The notes beneath the pieces are model-generated. The model was given only the letters and a program-made list of their open reading frames with translations, had not been told where the DNA came from and did no database searches. Shown in pieces: positions 25,886 through 35,422 of a DNA stretch of 64,000 nt; position 1 is the stretch's first letter, and the number at the start of each line of letters is the position of its first letter. The DNA lies in NCBI RefSeq assembly GCF_026013565.1, contig NZ_JAPDOB010000001.1:620001-684000 (forward strand). Direction: 5' to 3'. The DNA is from Sphingomonas arvum. GTDB taxonomy: Bacteria; Pseudomonadota; Alphaproteobacteria; Sphingomonadales; Sphingomonadaceae. The position numbers and the translations under genes are program-made.

Positions 25886-26809
25886 TCAACCCTGTTCGGG
25901 AAGGAAGTCAGGCACCGACAAGTAGCGCTCGCCGGTGTCATAATTGAATCCGAGCACCCGCGGCCGTTCACCAAGTTCGGGCAACTTCTGTTTGATCGCC
26001 TGGAGCGTCGCACCCGACGAGATCCCGACCAGCATGCCTTCTTCACGGGCGCTGCGGCGGGCCATTTCCTTGGCGTCGTTCGGATCGACCTGGATCGTGC
26101 CGTCGAGCAGGTCAGTGTGAAGGTTGGAAGGAACGAAGCCAGCCCCGATGCCCTGGATCGGATGCGGACCAGGCTGCCCGCCCGAGATGACCGGGGAGAG
26201 GGTCGGCTCGACGGCGAAAACCTTCAGGTTCGGAAACCTTGATTTGAGCACCTCCGCCACGCCGGTGATGTGGCCGCCGGTGCCGACCCCGGTGATCAGC
26301 GCGTCGAAGCCGTCCGGGAAGTCTTCAAGGATTTCGTTCACCGTCTCCCTACGATGGACCTGGATGTTGGCAGGGTTGTCGAATTGCTGCGGCATCCACG
26401 CGCCAGGCGTCGCCGCCACAATCTCCTCCGCGCGGGCGATGGCGCCCTTCATGCCCTTTTCCTTGGGCGTCAGGTCGAACGTTGCGCCGTAGGCGAGCAT
26501 CACGCGCCGCCGCTCCAGGCTCATGCTTTCAGGCATGACCAGGATGATCCGATAGCCCTTGACGGCTGCGACCATCGCCAGGCCGATGCCGGTGTTGCCG
26601 CTGGTCGGCTCGACGATCGTACCGCCGGGCTTGAGCTGACCGCCCCGCTCGGCATCCTCGATCATCGCAAGAGCGATGCGGTCCTTGATCGAGCCGCCGG
26701 GATTGCTCCGCTCGGATTTGATCCACACTTCGGCCTGGTCGCCGAACAGCCGCTGCACGCGGATGTGCGGGGTGCGGCCGATGGTCTGAAGAATATTGTT
26801 GGCCTTCAC
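25886..26809 (-). CDS. cysK: Cysteine synthase (O-acetylserine sulfhydrylase)
   Basis: The protein has 307 residues. It makes cysteine from O-acetylserine and sulfide with pyridoxal phosphate. The PLP lysine is in [14 protein letters not shown], the substrate loop is [13 protein letters not shown], and the phosphate-binding loop is [10 protein letters not shown]. Also present is [10 protein letters not shown]. The start is GTG at 26809, which overlaps the stop of the MFS gene by 4 bases (GTGA) and follows GGAGAAA. The very long frame to 27529 is antisense-type sequence across the transporter and is rejected. CysK versus CysM is not resolvable here. Confidence 0.95.
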   Translation of the reverse strand: MKANNILQTIGRTPHIRVQRLFGDQAEVWIKSERSNPGGSIKDRIALAMIEDAERGGQLKPGGTIVEPTSGNTGIGLAMVAAVKGYRIILVMPESMSLERRRVMLAYGATFDLTPKEKGMKGAIARAEEIVAATPGAWMPQQFDNPANIQVHRRETVNEILEDFPDGFDALITGVGTGGHITGVAEVLKSRFPNLKVFAVEPTLSPVISGGQPGPHPIQGIGAGFVPSNLHTDLLDGTIQVDPNDAKEMARRSAREEGMLVGISSGATLQAIKQKLPELGERPRVLGFNYDTGERYLSVPDFLPEQG

Positions 26810-28086
26810 GCGGGTTTCTCCTCTTCGACGGCCCTGGCAAGCACCTCTGGCGGCGGGTCGAAGGTTCGCGCCCGCCTGAGTTCGGGGAACAATTGGGACC
26901 ACGCCCCCGCAACTGCAATGGCCGCGCCGCCGCCAAACACCACGGCGCCAACCGGGCCGAGCAGCGCGGCGAACAGGCCGGATTGGAGTTCGCCAAGCTC
27001 GTTGGAGGCGGAGATAGCGAGGCCCGACACCGCCGAAACCCGGCCGCGCATGGTGTCGGGGGTGTGCAGCTGGACAAGGGAGGAGCGAACGTAGACCGAC
27101 AGCATGTCGGCCGCGCCGAGCGATGCAAGAACAAGCAGTGACAGCGGCAGGCTGCGGGAGAGGCCGAAGACGACCGTGGTCAAGCCGAAGGCTGCAACCG
27201 CCCACAGCATCTTGACCCCTACGTTCTGCTTGAGCGGTCGGACGGCGAACACCGCAGCCACCAGGGCCGCGCCGACGGCGGGTGCCGCGCGGAGCAGGCC
27301 CAGCCCTTCCGTTCCGACTTGGAGGATGTCGCGGGCGAACACCGGCAGCATCGCGGTGGCGCCGCCCAGCAGCACGGCGAACAGGTCCAGCGTGATGGCA
27401 CCCAGGAGGAAGCGATGGCCGCGGACGTAGGTCAGGCCCTCGATCATCTGGCGGATCGGGTGGGGGTGGCCCTCCATCTGCGGGGGCACGATGCGGCGGA
27501 TCGGAGTCAGCGCTAGGATGGCGAGGCACATCAGCGCCGCGGCCGTCCAGTAAGGAGCCGAGGGATGGGCGGCGTAGAGGAAGCCACCGATCGCCGGGCC
27601 CGCCACAGTGGCACCTTGCCAGGCGATGGAGGACAGGGCGATCGCCTTGGGCAGCAGTTCGGGCGGCACGATGTTGGGTGCGATGGCCGACATGGACGGC
27701 CCGGTGAACACCCGCGCCACACCGTGCAGGGCGGCCAGGGTGAACAGCAGCGGCAGGCTCAACCAGCCGTTGTAGGTTGCGAGCGCGAGGGCAAGCGCAA
27801 TGCCCGCATCCATACTATTGGCCAGTCGCGCCACCGTGCGACGCTCGTAGCGGTCGGCGGCCCAACCCGCGACGGGGGTGAGGATGGCGAGCGGCACGAA
27901 CTGCACCGCGCCGAGGAGGCCGAGGACGAAAGACGCCTCGCGGATCGACATGCCATATTGGGCCCTGGCGACGTCATAGACCTGGTAGCCGATGATGACG
28001 ACCATCCCCATCGTCGCGAGCACGGCGCAGAAGCGCGCGATCCAGAACAGCTGAAAGTCGCGGATCGCAAGGGGGGAACTAGGCAC
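26806..28086 (-). CDS. Major facilitator superfamily exporter (MFS_3/EntS-like)
   Basis: The protein has 426 residues with about 12 hydrophobic segments. The loop 2-3 motif is [18 protein letters not shown], the usual MFS G-x-x-x-D-R-x-x-R pattern, and the second half contains [15 protein letters not shown], typical of EntS-like and multidrug exporters. The substrate is not deducible. Because its stop overlaps the cysK start, the two genes are translationally coupled, which hints at export of a cysteine- or serine-related metabolite. That link is inference. Confidence 0.9.
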   Translation of the reverse strand: MPSSPLAIRDFQLFWIARFCAVLATMGMVVIIGYQVYDVARAQYGMSIREASFVLGLLGAVQFVPLAILTPVAGWAADRYERRTVARLANSMDAGIALALALATYNGWLSLPLLFTLAALHGVARVFTGPSMSAIAPNIVPPELLPKAIALSSIAWQGATVAGPAIGGFLYAAHPSAPYWTAAALMCLAILALTPIRRIVPPQMEGHPHPIRQMIEGLTYVRGHRFLLGAITLDLFAVLLGGATAMLPVFARDILQVGTEGLGLLRAAPAVGAALVAAVFAVRPLKQNVGVKMLWAVAAFGLTTVVFGLSRSLPLSLLVLASLGAADMLSVYVRSSLVQLHTPDTMRGRVSAVSGLAISASNELGELQSGLFAALLGPVGAVVFGGGAAIAVAGAWSQLFPELRRARTFDPPPEVLARAVEEEKPA

Positions 28087-28201
28087 CGGTGGCGCTTAGC
28101 GGCGGGTACGCCGGGGAGCAATCGGGGAGGATGTCGCGGCTGGCGGTCGCGAGCGGACAGTTGTAGGCTCCTCCACGTAAGAGGTCCGGAGCAATCAATT
28201 C

Positions 28202-28633
28202 ATGATCCTGGGATTTCTGTTGTTTGCTGCCGCTGCTGTTCGGTTCTTCCCGGATACGCCGTTTGCGCGCACGCTTGTGAAGTATCTGGTCGAGCTACCG
28301 ATGGACGCTATGCGGAAGCTCGAGCGGCGGCACATAATCCTTGTCGTGATCCTGCTCTGCGCAGGGCAAAGCCTGGCGATCCTCGGCTCCGCGGAACTGG
28401 CGCTCGCTTACGCCGTCGACATGTCGGTCTATTACGACCTGCTCATCTGCGCTTGGACCGGCAGTGCTCTCAACAGCCTTAGAACGAGCCTGTCGTCGTT
28501 GAGGCTGCACCTGAAGAGACCCGCACGCCGAGGGCGTGGCAACCAGCGGCAGTCACGAGGACCCGCCAGAACCGCTCGTACCGCCCAGCCTGCCAATGAC
28601 GACGACGACATAGGGCGGGCCAAGGCAGCCTGA
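28202..28633 (+). CDS. Small membrane protein with a long charged tail
   Basis: The protein has 143 residues. Hydrophobic segments lie at residues 1-15, about 45-62 (IILVVILLCAGQSLAIL) and perhaps 66-90. From residue 95 it becomes Arg/Ser-rich and then acidic (NDDDDIGRA). An AGAGG-like ribosome site precedes the ATG. I do not recognise the family. It faces the exported protein at 28651 with a gap of 17 bases and is divergent from the MFS-cysK unit. A membrane-associated role is all that can be said. Confidence 0.65.
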   Translation: MILGFLLFAAAAVRFFPDTPFARTLVKYLVELPMDAMRKLERRHIILVVILLCAGQSLAILGSAELALAYAVDMSVYYDLLICAWTGSALNSLRTSLSSLRLHLKRPARRGRGNQRQSRGPARTARTAQPANDDDDIGRAKAA

Positions 28634-28650
28634 CCTGCAAGGCGGTCGGC

Positions 28651-29484
28651 TCAGCGGCCGGCCTCGGCGATGGTTCTGGCCATGCGGCGGCGATCCTGTG
28701 CGCCGGTGTCGCGGCCATCGCTCGCGTAGAGCGACTTGAGATAGCCGAGGTCAAAGGCCGTCATCGAGCGCGGCGCGGCGGCATTGTCGAAGGTGCTGAG
28801 GACGGTCCCGACCTCGTTGCCAGCGGGCGGGCGGGTCATGGCCAGGCCGCGCATCGCGGCATAATGGGCGATCTGGCCTAGAGTGCGGCCGTTCAGCGAC
28901 CCGCGGTCGATGATGATCACCGACCCGTCGAGCTGCTGTCGCGTCGGCTGCTTGAGGATGGACGCTGACTGGACCCGCAAGGTGGCGGGCGCCGAGCCAT
29001 CCTTTGACGGCGTGAGGCTGACGCCGTCCTCGTTGCGCAGGCTGGTGACCGACCAGGCGCGGACCGGACCCTTGGCGCTGGCAAGCGCCTCGATGTCGCG
29101 GCGGGACAGGCCGTTCAGCCACTCCGGGCGGTTCCTGCGAATGTCGCCGAACAGCAGCTGGCCGTCGCCCGCGATCATCACGATCAGGTTGGCGTCGCAA
29201 CGGGCGGGCGCCGTGCGTAGACCGACCTGGCGGGCAATGTCGCGGATCTGGTCCTGCACCAGCGCGCCGGCCTCGGCCGGAAGGCCAGTAACCAGTGGGC
29301 AGACCGGGTCGTGGTAACGCGCCATCTGCAGCTCGCTCCCAGCTGACACGGCATTGACTGCCTGGCGCGTTTGCGCCTCGTCCAACGTTCGGCGGCCGGT
29401 GACCACCACCGTAGGTGCCGGATCTGCGGCGGGCGCCGTGACCTGCATGGTCGCCGTGGCGAGGGACAACAGAACGAACGCCAT
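28651..29484 (-). CDS. Exported protein, function unknown
   Basis: The protein has 277 residues with an N-terminal hydrophobic signal at residues 1-17, followed by a motif PTVVVTGRR common at the mature N-terminus of sphingomonad exported proteins. Two Cys (DPVCPLVTGL and PARCDANLIVM) may pair. The core LIVMIAGDGQLLFGDIRR and the C-terminal DLGYLKSLYASDGR look like a conserved periplasmic domain of about 200 residues found as a hypothetical protein in this order. No catalytic motif stands out. Confidence 0.75.
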   Translation of the reverse strand: MAFVLLSLATATMQVTAPAADPAPTVVVTGRRTLDEAQTRQAVNAVSAGSELQMARYHDPVCPLVTGLPAEAGALVQDQIRDIARQVGLRTAPARCDANLIVMIAGDGQLLFGDIRRNRPEWLNGLSRRDIEALASAKGPVRAWSVTSLRNEDGVSLTPSKDGSAPATLRVQSASILKQPTRQQLDGSVIIIDRGSLNGRTLGQIAHYAAMRGLAMTRPPAGNEVGTVLSTFDNAAAPRSMTAFDLGYLKSLYASDGRDTGAQDRRRMARTIAEAGR

Positions 29485-29691
29485 GCTTGCTTTCCTCTCT
29501 TGCTGGGCCTTGCGAGTGCCACGCGCGGCTCCCCGAGCCGAAGCAGCGTTCTACGAACCGTCGTTACGTCCTATGGACCGCCAATCGTCGTCGACCAACC
29601 GCTGATCGGACGATGGAAGACGGGCGGCTCGACTTGCGCGGGTGGTCACGCCAGACTCGGGTGGTCAACGGAGTCGAGGAGTGCGTGAGGA

Positions 29692-30516
29692 ATGGCGGAC
29701 GGGCATGAGCATGATGTGGCCGCCATCATGGGCGGGCTCTACGGCGACGGAATCATCGGCCTGAAGGGAGCCTTCGCACCGGAGTGGGCGGACCGCCTGG
29801 CGGCCGACGTCTGGCGGGTGTGGGAACGCGTGAAGGACAAGCCGGGTGGGGCGCTGCCCCGTGGGCCGCACCGCTTCTACGTTGAATGCTCACCAGAGGA
29901 CATCGGCGGGTTCGTCGACATTGCCGCGCACCCGTGGTTCGTCGCAGTATGCGAGGCGGTGCTTGGGCCGGACTACCGGATCGTGGAGATCGGGTTCGAC
30001 ATCCCGTTCCCGGGCGCGGCCGACCAGCCGTGGCACCGCGATTTCAAGGCGCCGCCGGAAACGGTGGTCGGACGGCGGCTGAACAGCCTGGCGTTCAACC
30101 TGACCACCGTCGACACGCGCGAGGAGCATGGGCCGTTCGAGGTCGCGCCCGGCACGCAGTGGGACGACATCGCCGGTGCCAAGGACGACATGTTTCCGGA
30201 CCGTACGCTGTGGGGCCGATATGAGGGGCGGGCGGTGCAGAAGCTGCCACAGCGGGGAGACATCTCGGCGCGGTCGGCGCTGACCATCCATCGCGGAACC
30301 GCGAACCGTTCGGACGAGCCGAGGCCGGTGCTGGTGGTGGGGGTGGACGCGCCCGATGGGACCAACGCGCATCACCACGACCTGCAGGTGACTCGGGGCT
30401 ATCTCGACAGCCTGCCGCCGCGGGTGCGCGACCATCTCACCTGCCGGGTAGTGGAGCGGCTGGAGATGATCGAGCAGCACCATGTGATCGAAGGACTGCT
30501 GCAGCCGACATACTGA
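29692..30516 (+). CDS. Phytanoyl-CoA dioxygenase family (PhyH) protein
   Basis: The protein has 274 residues of the Fe(II)/2-oxoglutarate dioxygenase fold. The HxD facial-triad pair is in PWHRDFKAPP, the distal His in LTIHRGTANRS, and the 2-oxoglutarate-binding Arg is likely the one in RSDEPRPVLVVG. HGPFEVAPGTQWDD is typical of PhyH proteins that hydroxylate small molecules. The substrate is unknown. The GAGGAG sequence about 10 bases upstream supports the ATG at 29692. The 207-base stretch before it (29485-29691) holds no other gene I can support. Confidence 0.85.
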   Translation: MADGHEHDVAAIMGGLYGDGIIGLKGAFAPEWADRLAADVWRVWERVKDKPGGALPRGPHRFYVECSPEDIGGFVDIAAHPWFVAVCEAVLGPDYRIVEIGFDIPFPGAADQPWHRDFKAPPETVVGRRLNSLAFNLTTVDTREEHGPFEVAPGTQWDDIAGAKDDMFPDRTLWGRYEGRAVQKLPQRGDISARSALTIHRGTANRSDEPRPVLVVGVDAPDGTNAHHHDLQVTRGYLDSLPPRVRDHLTCRVVERLEMIEQHHVIEGLLQPTY

Positions 30517-30569
30517 GGAACCGGGCCTTGGCCCGTGCGCTCCACCTGCGTTCACGCAAGGAGTTGAAA

Positions 30570-30746
30570 ATGGCCAATATGTTGGGTGCGCTGATCGGCG
30601 CGGCGATCGATCGCGGCGATGGCGACAGCGGGATCAAGGGCGCGATCATGGGCACGGTGGCGGAGAGCGCCATCCGACTGCTGGCGCCGGTGGTCGCGAC
30701 CTATGCGCTCGGCTGGGCCGTGCAGTACGGTGTCGCCAAGGGCTGA
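30570..30746 (+). CDS. Small Gly/Ala-rich membrane-associated protein (58 aa)
   Basis: An AAGGAG ribosome site precedes the ATG at 30570. The protein starts MANMLGALIGAAIDRGDGDS and has a likely hydrophobic helix from about residue 28 (ESAIRLLAPVVATYALGWAVQ) to near the end. A Gly-rich N-terminus with one helix suggests a small membrane or membrane-peripheral protein. The family is a common hypothetical in sphingomonads by appearance; no function is known. An upstream GTG-type start at 30528 would add a basic stretch and is less likely. Confidence 0.7.
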   Translation: MANMLGALIGAAIDRGDGDSGIKGAIMGTVAESAIRLLAPVVATYALGWAVQYGVAKG

Positions 30747-30805
30747 AAGGCAATCACCGGTAACGATCCGGCCCAGAGCGGGCGCTTGCGCACAGCCTGA
30801 TTTTC

Positions 30806-30840
30806 GGACGTCGGAGCCCGTCAGTCGGGCTCCGACGTCC
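30806..30840. terminator. Perfect 15-bp hairpin between convergent genes
   Basis: GGACGTCGGAGCCCG (30806-30820) is the exact reverse complement of CGGGCTCCGACGTCC (30826-30840), with a 5-base loop TCAGT. It lies between the convergent ends of the 58-residue protein gene and the hydrolase gene. It is preceded by TTTTC on the plus strand, so neither orientation has the classic trailing U tract. It is best read as a bidirectional transcription or mRNA-stability barrier. Confidence 0.75.
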
Positions 30841-30846
30841 GGGCGG

Positions 30847-31731
30847 CTATTGTGCGGTGAGCGGGATCGCGCTGCCCGACTGGTCCGCAGCCTTACGGCC
30901 ATTGTTTTGCGTCAGGAACCCGACCACGTCCCGGGCAAAGCGGTCCTTGTCGGTCTCGAAGATGCCGTGCGGGCTGCCGTCATACGTGATGAGCTGCGCG
31001 TGGGGCAGGGCCTCGGCGACCTTCTTACCGGTGCCTTCGAACGGCACGTTCTTGTCGCTTGTGCCATGGAGGATGAGGGTGGGGATGCCCTCGAACGCGG
31101 GCAAGTCGCCGCGGAAGTCGGTGGTCGCCCAGGCCTGCGCGGCGGCATAGGTCGAACGGGCGCCGGCCATGATCGCCTGGTGGAAGCCGGCGTCCAGCAC
31201 GCCATCGCTGATCGGCTGGGTGACGAAGCCGACGCCGTAGAACTGCTTCAGGAAGGTCTGGAGGAAGCCGGCGCGGTCGGTCTGCATCTGGGCCGTGATC
31301 TCATCGAGCTTGGCCTGCGGCACGCCGTCCGGGTAATCGTCCCCCTGGACCACCCGAGGCACGACGGAGCTGGCGAGGACAGCGGCGCTGATCCGGCCCT
31401 TGCCCTGCCGCGACACGAGCCGCGCGACCTCGCCGCCGCCCATGGAGAAGCCAACCAACGCGACCGGCTGACTGATGTTCGCATCCTCCAGGATGGCAAC
31501 CACGTCATCGGCGAACGTGTCGTAGTCGTAGCCGTCCCACGGCTGCTCGGAGCGGCCGAACCCGCGGCGGTCGGGGATGATGCAGCGCTTGCCCGCCTCG
31601 ACCAGTTTGATCGCCAGGTCGTCGAACGTGTCGCCGGTTAGCGGCCAGCCGTGCAGCAGGACCACCGGATCGCCTCGGCCCCAGTCCTTGTAGTAGAGCA
31701 TGGTGCCGTCCTTGGCCTTGGCATAAGGCAT
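30847..31731 (-). CDS. Alpha/beta hydrolase, non-heme chloroperoxidase/arylesterase type
   Basis: The protein has 294 residues. The nucleophile elbow is GFSMGGGEVAR; the Asp is in LHGTSDKNVPFEGT and the His in YDGSPHGIFET. The opening AKDGTMLYYKDWGRGDPVVLLHG and DRRGFGRSEQPW are typical of cofactor-free haloperoxidases, which act as serine esterases or perhydrolases. The C-terminal 25 residues (NNGRKAADQSG...) extend past the usual fold. The start MPYAKAKDGT at 31731 fits the family. It is divergent from radA. Confidence 0.92.
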   Translation of the reverse strand: MPYAKAKDGTMLYYKDWGRGDPVVLLHGWPLTGDTFDDLAIKLVEAGKRCIIPDRRGFGRSEQPWDGYDYDTFADDVVAILEDANISQPVALVGFSMGGGEVARLVSRQGKGRISAAVLASSVVPRVVQGDDYPDGVPQAKLDEITAQMQTDRAGFLQTFLKQFYGVGFVTQPISDGVLDAGFHQAIMAGARSTYAAAQAWATTDFRGDLPAFEGIPTLILHGTSDKNVPFEGTGKKVAEALPHAQLITYDGSPHGIFETDKDRFARDVVGFLTQNNGRKAADQSGSAIPLTAQ

Positions 31732-31820
31732 GGGGTGTCTCCTGATGGGATGGAAACTCGCCAACGGCCCGCTTGGCAGTCCGTTGCATGCGTTCCGCTT
31801 CCGTTCTACGCCTCGTCTCG

Positions 31821-33185
31821 ATGGCGAAGCTGAAATCCCGATACGTCTGCCAGGCCTGCGGGTCGGCCCAGTCGCGCTGGCAGGGGCAGTGCCCCGACTG
31901 CGCCGAGTGGAACACGCTGGTGCAGGAAGCGAGCAACGTGACGGTGTTCTCGGCCAAGCACGACCTGCAAGGCGGCGGCCGAGCGGTCGAGCTGGTCGGC
32001 CTGGATGCGGCGGTGGCGCTGCCCGAGCGGGTGCCGAGCGGGATCGCCGAGTTCGACCGGGCGGTTGGCGGCGGGCTGGTGCCGGGTTCGGCCATGCTGC
32101 TGGCCGGCGATCCCGGCATCGGCAAGTCGACCCTGCTGCTGCAGGCGGCGGCGAGCATCGCGCGGAGCGGGCGCGGCGCGGTCTATATCTCGGGCGAGGA
32201 AGCGGTCGACCAGGTGCGGCTGCGCGCTCTTCGACTGGGCGCGGCGGGAGCGCCGGTGCGGCTGGCGTCCGTCACCTCCGTGCGCGACATCCTGACCACG
32301 CTGGGTGAAGGATCCGCCCCGGCCCTGCTGGTGATTGACTCCATTCAGACCATGCATTCGGACCTGATCGAAGGCGCGCCGGGCACCGTTAGCCAGGTGC
32401 GGGCGAGCGCACAGGAGCTGATCCGCTTCGCCAAGGACCGCGGCACGGCGCTCATCCTGGTCGGGCACGTCACCAAGGACGGCAGCATCGCGGGGCCGCG
32501 CGTGCTGGAGCATATGGTCGATGCCGTGCTCAACTTCGAAGGCGAGCGCAGCCATCAGTATCGCATCCTGCGCGCGGTGAAGAACCGCTTCGGCGGCACG
32601 GACGAGATCGGCGTGTTCGCCATGGAAGGCGCCGGCCTCAACGAGGTGCCCAACCCGTCGGCGCTGTTCCTGACCAAGCGTGACGATCCTGTCAGTGGCA
32701 CGGCGATCTTCCCGGCGCTGGAGGGCACCCGGCCGGTCCTGATCGAGATCCAGGCGCTGACTATGCGGCTGGCGAGCGGGGCCACGCCGCGCCGGTCGGT
32801 GGTGGGCTGGGATGGCGGGCGGCTCGCCATGCTGTTGGCGGTACTGGAGGCGCGCTGCGGGGTGAGCTTCGCCACCACGGAAGTCTATTTGAACGTGGCC
32901 GGCGGTTACCGCCTGCAGGACCCGGCGGCCGACCTGGCCGTGGCGGCGGCGCTGGTCAGCGCGCTGTCGGAGCGGCCGGTGCCGGCGGAGGCGGTGGTGC
33001 TGGGCGAAGTGGCTCTGTCGGGCGAGGTGCGGCCGGTGGCGCACACGCCGCTGCGGCTCAAGGAAGCGGCGAAGCTGGGCTTCGAGGAAGCGTGGGTGCC
33101 GGGCGGGGTGGAACCAAGCGCGGGCATCCGGACGGCGCGGTTCGGGCAACTGCGCCAGCTTGTCGAGCGTATCCTCGGGCGCTAG
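31821..33185 (+). CDS. radA: DNA repair and recombination protein RadA
   Basis: The protein has 454 residues. It is a RecA-like motor with a DnaB-type branch-migration function in recombination. The N-terminal zinc finger is CQACG with CPDC 11 residues later. Walker A is GDPGIGKSTL, the RadA-specific motif KNRFGGTDEIG lies at about residue 260, and a C-terminal Lon-like domain contains AADLAVAAALVSAL. The start at 31821 begins MAKLKSRYVCQACG; the frame to 31773 adds 16 residues lacking any role. It is followed by cvpA after 10 bases. Confidence 0.97.
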   Translation: MAKLKSRYVCQACGSAQSRWQGQCPDCAEWNTLVQEASNVTVFSAKHDLQGGGRAVELVGLDAAVALPERVPSGIAEFDRAVGGGLVPGSAMLLAGDPGIGKSTLLLQAAASIARSGRGAVYISGEEAVDQVRLRALRLGAAGAPVRLASVTSVRDILTTLGEGSAPALLVIDSIQTMHSDLIEGAPGTVSQVRASAQELIRFAKDRGTALILVGHVTKDGSIAGPRVLEHMVDAVLNFEGERSHQYRILRAVKNRFGGTDEIGVFAMEGAGLNEVPNPSALFLTKRDDPVSGTAIFPALEGTRPVLIEIQALTMRLASGATPRRSVVGWDGGRLAMLLAVLEARCGVSFATTEVYLNVAGGYRLQDPAADLAVAAALVSALSERPVPAEAVVLGEVALSGEVRPVAHTPLRLKEAAKLGFEEAWVPGGVEPSAGIRTARFGQLRQLVERILGR

Positions 33186-33195
33186 CCCGCATGCC

Positions 33196-33705
33196 ATGAC
33201 CGCGCTCGACATCTTCGTGCTGCTGATGCTTGGCGGCGGGGCCCTGGTGGGCTTCGTCCGCGGTTTCGTGCACGAGGTGCTGGCGCTCGCCGCCTGGCTG
33301 GGGGCGATCATCGCCTTGAAGCTGTTCCATGCGCCGGTAACCGGCTGGCTGGTCGACAGCGGGCGCGGGCCGGCAGCGGCAGCCGTGCTGGCGTTTGCCC
33401 TGCTCTTCCTGCCGACCTACTTCATCGTGCGGCTGATCGCGCAGAAAGCCGGGCACGCCAGCCGTCGTTCGGTGCTGGGCCCCGTCGATCGCTTCCTTGG
33501 CGGCGGGTTCGGCATGCTCAAGGGGCTGGTCGGCGCGGCGATGTTCTTCCTCCTCGCCAACCTCGCCACGGACATGGTTTACGGCCCGAACGCCGAGCGG
33601 CCCGACTGGATGACCACCAGCCGCACCTTTCCACTGCTGAACGCCAGCGGCCGGGCGATCGTCGACATGGTCGACAGCTACCGCCACTCGGGCAAGAAAT
33701 CATGA
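33196..33705 (+). CDS. cvpA: CvpA family membrane protein
   Basis: The protein has 169 residues with four hydrophobic segments: residues 2-20, about 28-45, 58-82 and 105-128. The conserved N-terminal [23 protein letters not shown] and the following [13 protein letters not shown] identify CvpA, linked to colicin V production and purine-related loci in enterobacteria; the biochemical role is unclear. Its last codons overlap the cysS start by 4 bases (ATGA). The preferred start is MTALDIF at 33196 rather than 33160. Confidence 0.93.
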   Translation: MTALDIFVLLMLGGGALVGFVRGFVHEVLALAAWLGAIIALKLFHAPVTGWLVDSGRGPAAAAVLAFALLFLPTYFIVRLIAQKAGHASRRSVLGPVDRFLGGGFGMLKGLVGAAMFFLLANLATDMVYGPNAERPDWMTTSRTFPLLNASGRAIVDMVDSYRHSGKKS

Positions 33706-35009
33706 TCAGGCTCTACGACACCCAAGCCCGCGAAAAGCGCGAGTTCGTCCCCGCCGACCCCAAGCGCATCACCATGTATGTGTGCGGGCCGACGGTCTAC
33801 GGCCGCGCGCACATCGGCAATGCCCGGCCGGCGGTGGTGTTCGACACGCTCGCGCGCCTGCTGCGGCACAGCTACGGCGAGGACAGCCTCGTCTATGCCC
33901 GCAACATCACCGACGTGGACGACAAGATTATCGCCGCCGCGGCTGAGGAGGGCGTCGATCCGGCGGTGATCACCGGGCGGTTCGAAGCGGCTTACCTCGA
34001 CGACATGCGCGCGCTGGGCGTGCGCGACCCCGACCTGGCGCCGCACGCGACGCAGGAGATCGGGCCGATGATCGCGATGATCGCCGGTCTGGTCGAGCGC
34101 GGCCACGCCTATGCGGCCGAGGGCCATGTGCTGTTCGATGTCAGTTCGGACCCGGACTATGGCGCGTTGAGCAAGCGCGACCGGGAAGCGATGCTGGCCG
34201 GCGCCCGCGTCGAGGTCGCCCCTTACAAGCGCTCACCGGGCGACTTCGTCCTGTGGAAGCCGAGCGAGCCGCACGTGATCGGCTGGGACTCGCCCTGGGG
34301 CCGCGGCCGGCCCGGCTGGCACATCGAATGCTCGGCGATGATCCGCGCCCACCTGGGCGAGACGATCGACATCCACGGCGGCGGCCTCGACCTCATCTTC
34401 CCGCACCACGAGAATGAAGCGGCGCAGAGCCGCTGCGCGCACCGAGGCCAGCCGCTGGCGCGCTACTGGGTGCACAACGGCTTCGTCGACTTCGGAAGCG
34501 AGAAGATGTCCAAGAGCCTGGGCAACGTGGTGACGCCGCGCGAGCTGCTGGACGCTGGCCACAAGGGCGAAGTGCTGCGACTGGCCTTGCTCAGCGCGCA
34601 TTACCGCTCGCCGCTGCCGTGGACGGACAAGCTGGTAGAGCAGAGCAAGGCGCAACTGGACGGACTCTACCGCAGAGTCGGCGACGCAGCCGCTGGTAAG
34701 CTAGACGGGGGGGTGAGCGAAGCCCTCGCCGACGACCTCAACACTCCGCTGGCGATATCCCGCCTCAGCCTGATCGACGATCCTGCCACGCTGAAGGCCA
34801 GCGGCGCACTTCTAGGTCTGTTCGGCACCTCGGCGGAGCAATGGTTCCGGGGAGACGGTGATAGCGCCCTTGACGCCCGGATCGCCGAGCGCACCGCGGC
34901 CAAGCGGGCGCGCGACTTCGCCGCCGCCGATCGCATCCGCGACGAGCTGAAGGGTGAAGGCATCGTGCTGGAAGACGGGCCGGGCGGCACCACCTGGCGC
35001 AGGGCATGA
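33702..35009 (+). CDS. cysS: Cysteinyl-tRNA synthetase
   Basis: The protein has 435 residues, somewhat short of the 460 typical of E. coli CysS. The HIGH-type motif is in [16 protein letters not shown], where Cys of VCGPT and later Cys/His hold zinc. KMSKS is intact in [11 protein letters not shown]. It ligates cysteine to tRNA-Cys in the cytoplasm. It overlaps cvpA upstream and the Fe-S scaffold gene downstream (both ATGA). The protein ends in TTWRRA, as is common for the alphaproteobacterial enzyme. Confidence 0.97.
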   Translation: MIRLYDTQAREKREFVPADPKRITMYVCGPTVYGRAHIGNARPAVVFDTLARLLRHSYGEDSLVYARNITDVDDKIIAAAAEEGVDPAVITGRFEAAYLDDMRALGVRDPDLAPHATQEIGPMIAMIAGLVERGHAYAAEGHVLFDVSSDPDYGALSKRDREAMLAGARVEVAPYKRSPGDFVLWKPSEPHVIGWDSPWGRGRPGWHIECSAMIRAHLGETIDIHGGGLDLIFPHHENEAAQSRCAHRGQPLARYWVHNGFVDFGSEKMSKSLGNVVTPRELLDAGHKGEVLRLALLSAHYRSPLPWTDKLVEQSKAQLDGLYRRVGDAAAGKLDGGVSEALADDLNTPLAISRLSLIDDPATLKASGALLGLFGTSAEQWFRGDGDSALDARIAERTAAKRARDFAAADRIRDELKGEGIVLEDGPGGTTWRRA

Positions 35010-35422
35010 GTTCCGAGCCCGTCTATACGCTGGAAGTCCTCCGTTTGGCGGCGTCGCTGCCGCTCGAGACAAGCCTGTCGGACGCGCACGGACGGGCGGA
35101 GAAGCGTTCGACGACCTGCGGCAGCGTGATCACGACGGAGGTGCGGCTCGACGACGGACGGCTCGTGCAGGTCGCCCAGCAGGTGCAGGCCTGCGCGTTC
35201 GGGCAGGCCAGCGCGGCGTTGTTGCAGCAGTTCGCTGCCCATCGCTCACCGGTGGAGATCGTCGCCGCGCGGGTCGCCATGCGCTCTTGGCTGGCCGGCT
35301 CTGGCGAGCCGCCGGCCGGGTTCGAGGTACTTGCACCGGCGCGGGCAAAGACAGGACGGCACGGGGCCATGCTGTTGCCATTCGACGCGCTGATCGCGGC
35401 ATTGCGGGACGCGGGCGCATGA
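35006..35422 (+). CDS. Iron-sulfur cluster assembly scaffold protein (IscU/NifU-N-like)
   Basis: The protein has 138 residues. It resembles the NifU/IscU N-terminal scaffold fold with one Cys in [11 protein letters not shown] and another in [15 protein letters not shown]; the third cluster Cys of classical IscU is not obvious. Similar divergent scaffolds sit beside cysS or a KefB-type gene in sphingomonads. It may deliver or hold an Fe-S cluster, but activity is unproven. Coupled overlaps with cysS (35006-35009) and with the antiporter (35419-35422) place it in a four-gene coupled run. Confidence 0.8.
   Translation: MSSEPVYTLEVLRLAASLPLETSLSDAHGRAEKRSTTCGSVITTEVRLDDGRLVQVAQQVQACAFGQASAALLQQFAAHRSPVEIVAARVAMRSWLAGSGEPPAGFEVLAPARAKTGRHGAMLLPFDALIAALRDAGA

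Noticed and set aside
26810-27529. N-terminal extension of cysK of about 240 residues reaching 27529
   Set aside because: The extension is antisense-frame sequence inside the MFS transporter; the GTG at 26809 overlaps the transporter stop and matches the normal CysK start.
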